Source: Bdellovibrionales bacterium CG12_big_fil_rev_8_21_14_0_65_38_15 (GTDB taxonomy: Bacteria > Bdellovibrionota > Bacteriovoracia > Bacteriovoracales > Bacteriovoracaceae). From it: 64,000 nt of DNA. Made by a program: the position numbers and the translations under genes. Location of the stretch: positions 96,606-160,605 of the forward strand of contig PCUW01000067.1 of NCBI GenBank assembly GCA_002787775.1, given 5' to 3'. The notes below the pieces were generated by a model. That model saw nothing but the letters and a program-made list of their open reading frames with translations. It made no database searches and was not told the DNA's origin. Of this stretch, positions 62,331 through 64,000 are shown piece after piece. Within the stretch, counting starts at the first letter, position 1; each line of letters begins with the position of its first letter.

Positions 62331-62642
62331 AGTGAATTTTCTTGAGTGTTTTAACTCGAAGAAAAAGACTCAAGTTATTGATATTAAAAATATTTTTAGT
62401 AATCGATGATTAGCCATTAAGAAGTGGAATTATATTCCGATCAAATTATTGACCCCAAATTTGGAACTGATAAGCTTGGTAACCTCAAAGAGTTAATTAC
62501 TAAGTTTATTGGAACTAAAATTTAAACTTGGTATTTTAAATTTAAATTATCCTGATCCGTAGTTCGTAGGACGTTTGTTGAAGCTGTACGTAAGTTGATT
62601 GAAAAACGGGAAGGAACCAAAGAAACATCGTTTCTTAGGTGA
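62331..62642 (+). pseudogene. Possible decayed gene (three broken in-frame pieces)
   Basis: The 336 bases between the HAD gene and the lipoprotein gene have no long frame. Three short open pieces look like former coding sequence: 62331 to 62408 (NFLECFNSKKKTQV...), 62424 to 62525 (VELYSDQIIDPKFGTDKLGN...) and 62571 to 62642 (TFVEAVRKLIEKREGTKE...). They are in different frames and are broken by stops. They could be a small regulator gene damaged by indels. No family recognised, so the call is tentative. Confidence 0.3.
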
Positions 62643-62647
62643 AAATT

Positions 62648-63307
62648 ATGAACGCATTTTTTATGACAGCTAGAAAAACAAAACTCCTCGTGACGTCACT
62701 GCTGCTTAGTGCTGCTTTGATCTCTACTTCATGCGGCGATGGCGCAGACGGTAGAAACATCACAATTCCTGGCGTAATTGGGCCAACTGTTACACTTGTA
62801 GAAGATAATGTTCTTATCTCTATGGTTTTTGAAAACCTACAAGTTCAAGGTGGACTTCGTTACAATATTCCAAAATATACTCATTCGTATATTGAGCTTT
62901 CTCCAGACTTCAATTCAACTGGAACACTGATGGCAGTATCTGTTTCATTGAAAGATGTATTTGACGGTGGTCTTCAACAGCTTCCACCACAAACTCTTCC
63001 AGGTGGCAGAGCACTTCCAGGTGTAGTTGGTGGTCGTCTTCCAGCTGTTGCTTTTTCTATCCCACAATTTCATAACCTAGGTGTTTACCTTGGTCCAAAA
63101 GTTTTCGGTCTATTTGTTCCAACTGGTAGCCTTGGAATCGGTCAATCAATTGCGACATTCCGTTTCTACTCTTCAGGAACAAGAACTGGTAACATCTCTC
63201 TAGTTGGCGAAGATGCTAATGGTGAGAACTCAGGTGTACTTCTTCTTTTAGATATGGGTGATTCAGTTAAGAAACGCCTTGCAAAAATTGCTAACAAGTA
63301 TAACTAA
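62648..63307 (+). CDS. Lipoprotein of unknown function
   Basis: A 219-residue lipoprotein with a basic signal (ARKTKLLVTSLLLSAALI) and lipobox STSC. The mature part is beta-rich, with a Pro/Gly loop (PPQTLPGGRALPGVVGG) in the middle. No family recognised. The ATG at 62648 has AGGTGA six bases upstream; a GTG three codons earlier is also possible. A clean terminator follows. Confidence 0.6.
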   Translation: MNAFFMTARKTKLLVTSLLLSAALISTSCGDGADGRNITIPGVIGPTVTLVEDNVLISMVFENLQVQGGLRYNIPKYTHSYIELSPDFNSTGTLMAVSVSLKDVFDGGLQQLPPQTLPGGRALPGVVGGRLPAVAFSIPQFHNLGVYLGPKVFGLFVPTGSLGIGQSIATFRFYSSGTRTGNISLVGEDANGENSGVLLLLDMGDSVKKRLAKIANKYN

Positions 63308-63328
63308 GATTTAATCATAGTTAGTTTG

Positions 63329-63356
63329 AAGGCCCGACGAAAGTTGGGCCTTTTTT
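63329..63356 (+). terminator. Intrinsic terminator
   Basis: AAGGCCCGAC and GTTGGGCCTT pair around a GAAA tetraloop and run into six T. It ends the lipoprotein gene and overlaps the stop of the convergent carbamoyltransferase gene. Confidence 0.9.
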
Positions 63357-64000
63357 ATTTTGAAACGAGAAAGTCACCAATGGCGATACAATCCATTTCC
63401 GTTCTAAGAAAACATTCAATGGCTTCACCAGGGTTACAAACAATAGGTTCATTTTCATTAAAAGATGTATTGATCACAACCGGTACACCAGTAAGTTCAT
63501 AAAATTCATTAATTAAATCCCAATACTTTGGATTAACCTTTTTTGAAACTGTATGAGGTCTAGCAGTTAAATCATGGTGTGTGACTGCAGGGATGGTCGT
63601 GCGCTTATCTTCTTTAACCATGGCAGATAAAATCATATAAGGAGAATCAATATTTTCAGGTAAATCAAAATATTGATGAGCATGCTCTTTTAATACAGAG
63701 GGCGCAAATGGTCTAAAGAACTCTCTGTTTTTTACTCTTAAATTTAACCTGTCTTTCATGTCTGTAGATCTTGCGTCGGCCAAAATGGAACGATTACCTA
63801 AGGCCCTAGGACCTGCCTCCATTCTTCCTTGAAACCAACCTACAATTTTTTGATCAGCAATAAGCTTAGCAACTTTTTTTGTTATGGATTCTTCTTTGGA
63901 ATAGGTTAAATTTCTATTTTTTAATTCTTGCTCGATCTCATCATTCGAATATTCAGGACCAAGATAGGCAGATTCGAATGGTTCACGTCTAGGCTGTTTT
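63355..64000 (-). CDS. NodU/CmcH-type carbamoyltransferase (partial, C-terminal part)
   Basis: The frame enters the window at 64000 and stops at 63355, so about 214 C-terminal residues are visible. They match the C-terminal domain of the NodU/CmcH/TobZ carbamoyltransferase family: GWFQGRMEAGPRALGNRSIL, then FRPFAPSVL and PVVINTSFNENEPIVCNP. These enzymes move a carbamoyl group from carbamoyl phosphate to a sugar or other natural-product hydroxyl; the N-terminal Kae1-like domain is outside. Substrate unknown. Confidence 0.93.
   Translation of the reverse strand, partial: KQPRREPFESAYLGPEYSNDEIEQELKNRNLTYSKEESITKKVAKLIADQKIVGWFQGRMEAGPRALGNRSILADARSTDMKDRLNLRVKNREFFRPFAPSVLKEHAHQYFDLPENIDSPYMILSAMVKEDKRTTIPAVTHHDLTARPHTVSKKVNPKYWDLINEFYELTGVPVVINTSFNENEPIVCNPGEAIECFLRTEMDCIAIGDFLVSK

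Noticed and set aside
1..64000. CRISPR arrays, insertion sequences, rRNA or tRNA genes
   Set aside because: I saw no regularly spaced repeats, no transposase frame and no cloverleaf apart from the tRNA-like end of tmRNA. A covariance-model scan would settle tRNAs.

Overview
The window looks like chromosome from a low-GC Gram-negative bacterium of the Bdellovibrionota, most plausibly the Bacteriovorax/Halobacteriovorax side. This is inference. It rests on the AT-rich coding, many secreted proteins and lipoproteins without recognisable relatives, a Gram-negative envelope (Pal, CpoB-like protein, FadL-type porin), GldA/F/G-type ABC genes and a minimal tmRNA/SmpB pair. No 16S gene is present, so the assignment is not proved.

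Positions 1 to about 26,600 are best read as the right-hand part of an integrative and conjugative element (ICE) sitting next to ssrA (tmRNA). Its left end is not recognised and probably lies before base 1. From left to right it carries: (a) a minus-strand copper cassette (membrane methyltransferase, DUF2933 protein, P1B ATPase, CsoR, lipoprotein, Met/His-rich periplasmic protein) behind a CsoR-like operator; (b) a plus-strand signalling module of peptide-binding protein, histidine kinase, sigma-54 activator, S33-like hydrolase, small exported protein and membrane methyltransferase; (c) a single-chain GmrSD-type restriction enzyme; (d) a conjugation operon with VirB2, B3, B4, B5, B6, B8, B9 and B10-like genes, an FtsK-type coupling ATPase and a Replic_Relax-type protein; (e) lipoproteins, small DNA-binding proteins and a large serine recombinase whose reading frame runs through the ssrA terminator into ssrA.

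The strongest new observation is regulatory. Near-perfect sigma-54 promoters (-24 GG, -12 GC, 10-base gap) stand before both the signalling operon (4382) and the conjugation operon (12716). Each is preceded by three copies of one 9-base motif (AATATCGCR or its complement) about 20 to 26 bases apart. The response regulator between them has an intact GAFTGA loop. A peptide-responsive two-component system that activates itself and conjugation through sigma-54 is the simplest reading.

Positions 26,653 to 64,000 look like ordinary chromosome: ssrA; YjdM; a block of secreted proteins including a protein-glutaminase-like enzyme; an ATP-grasp, GNAT and GNAT-deacetylase fusion operon; Hsp20; polyphosphate kinase and exopolyphosphatase meeting tail to tail; a pal/cpoB operon ending in a phosphoesterase-multihaem cytochrome fusion; tsaD-rsmA-porin-smpB; a cation antiporter; GHMP kinase-hpt and tdk; a five-gene Gld-like ABC operon; NrnA-type phosphoesterase; HAD hydrolase; a lipoprotein; and a carbamoyltransferase cut by the window end. 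Genes are densely packed, often with ATGA overlaps. Apart from ssrA I saw no rRNA or tRNA gene, insertion sequence or CRISPR array.
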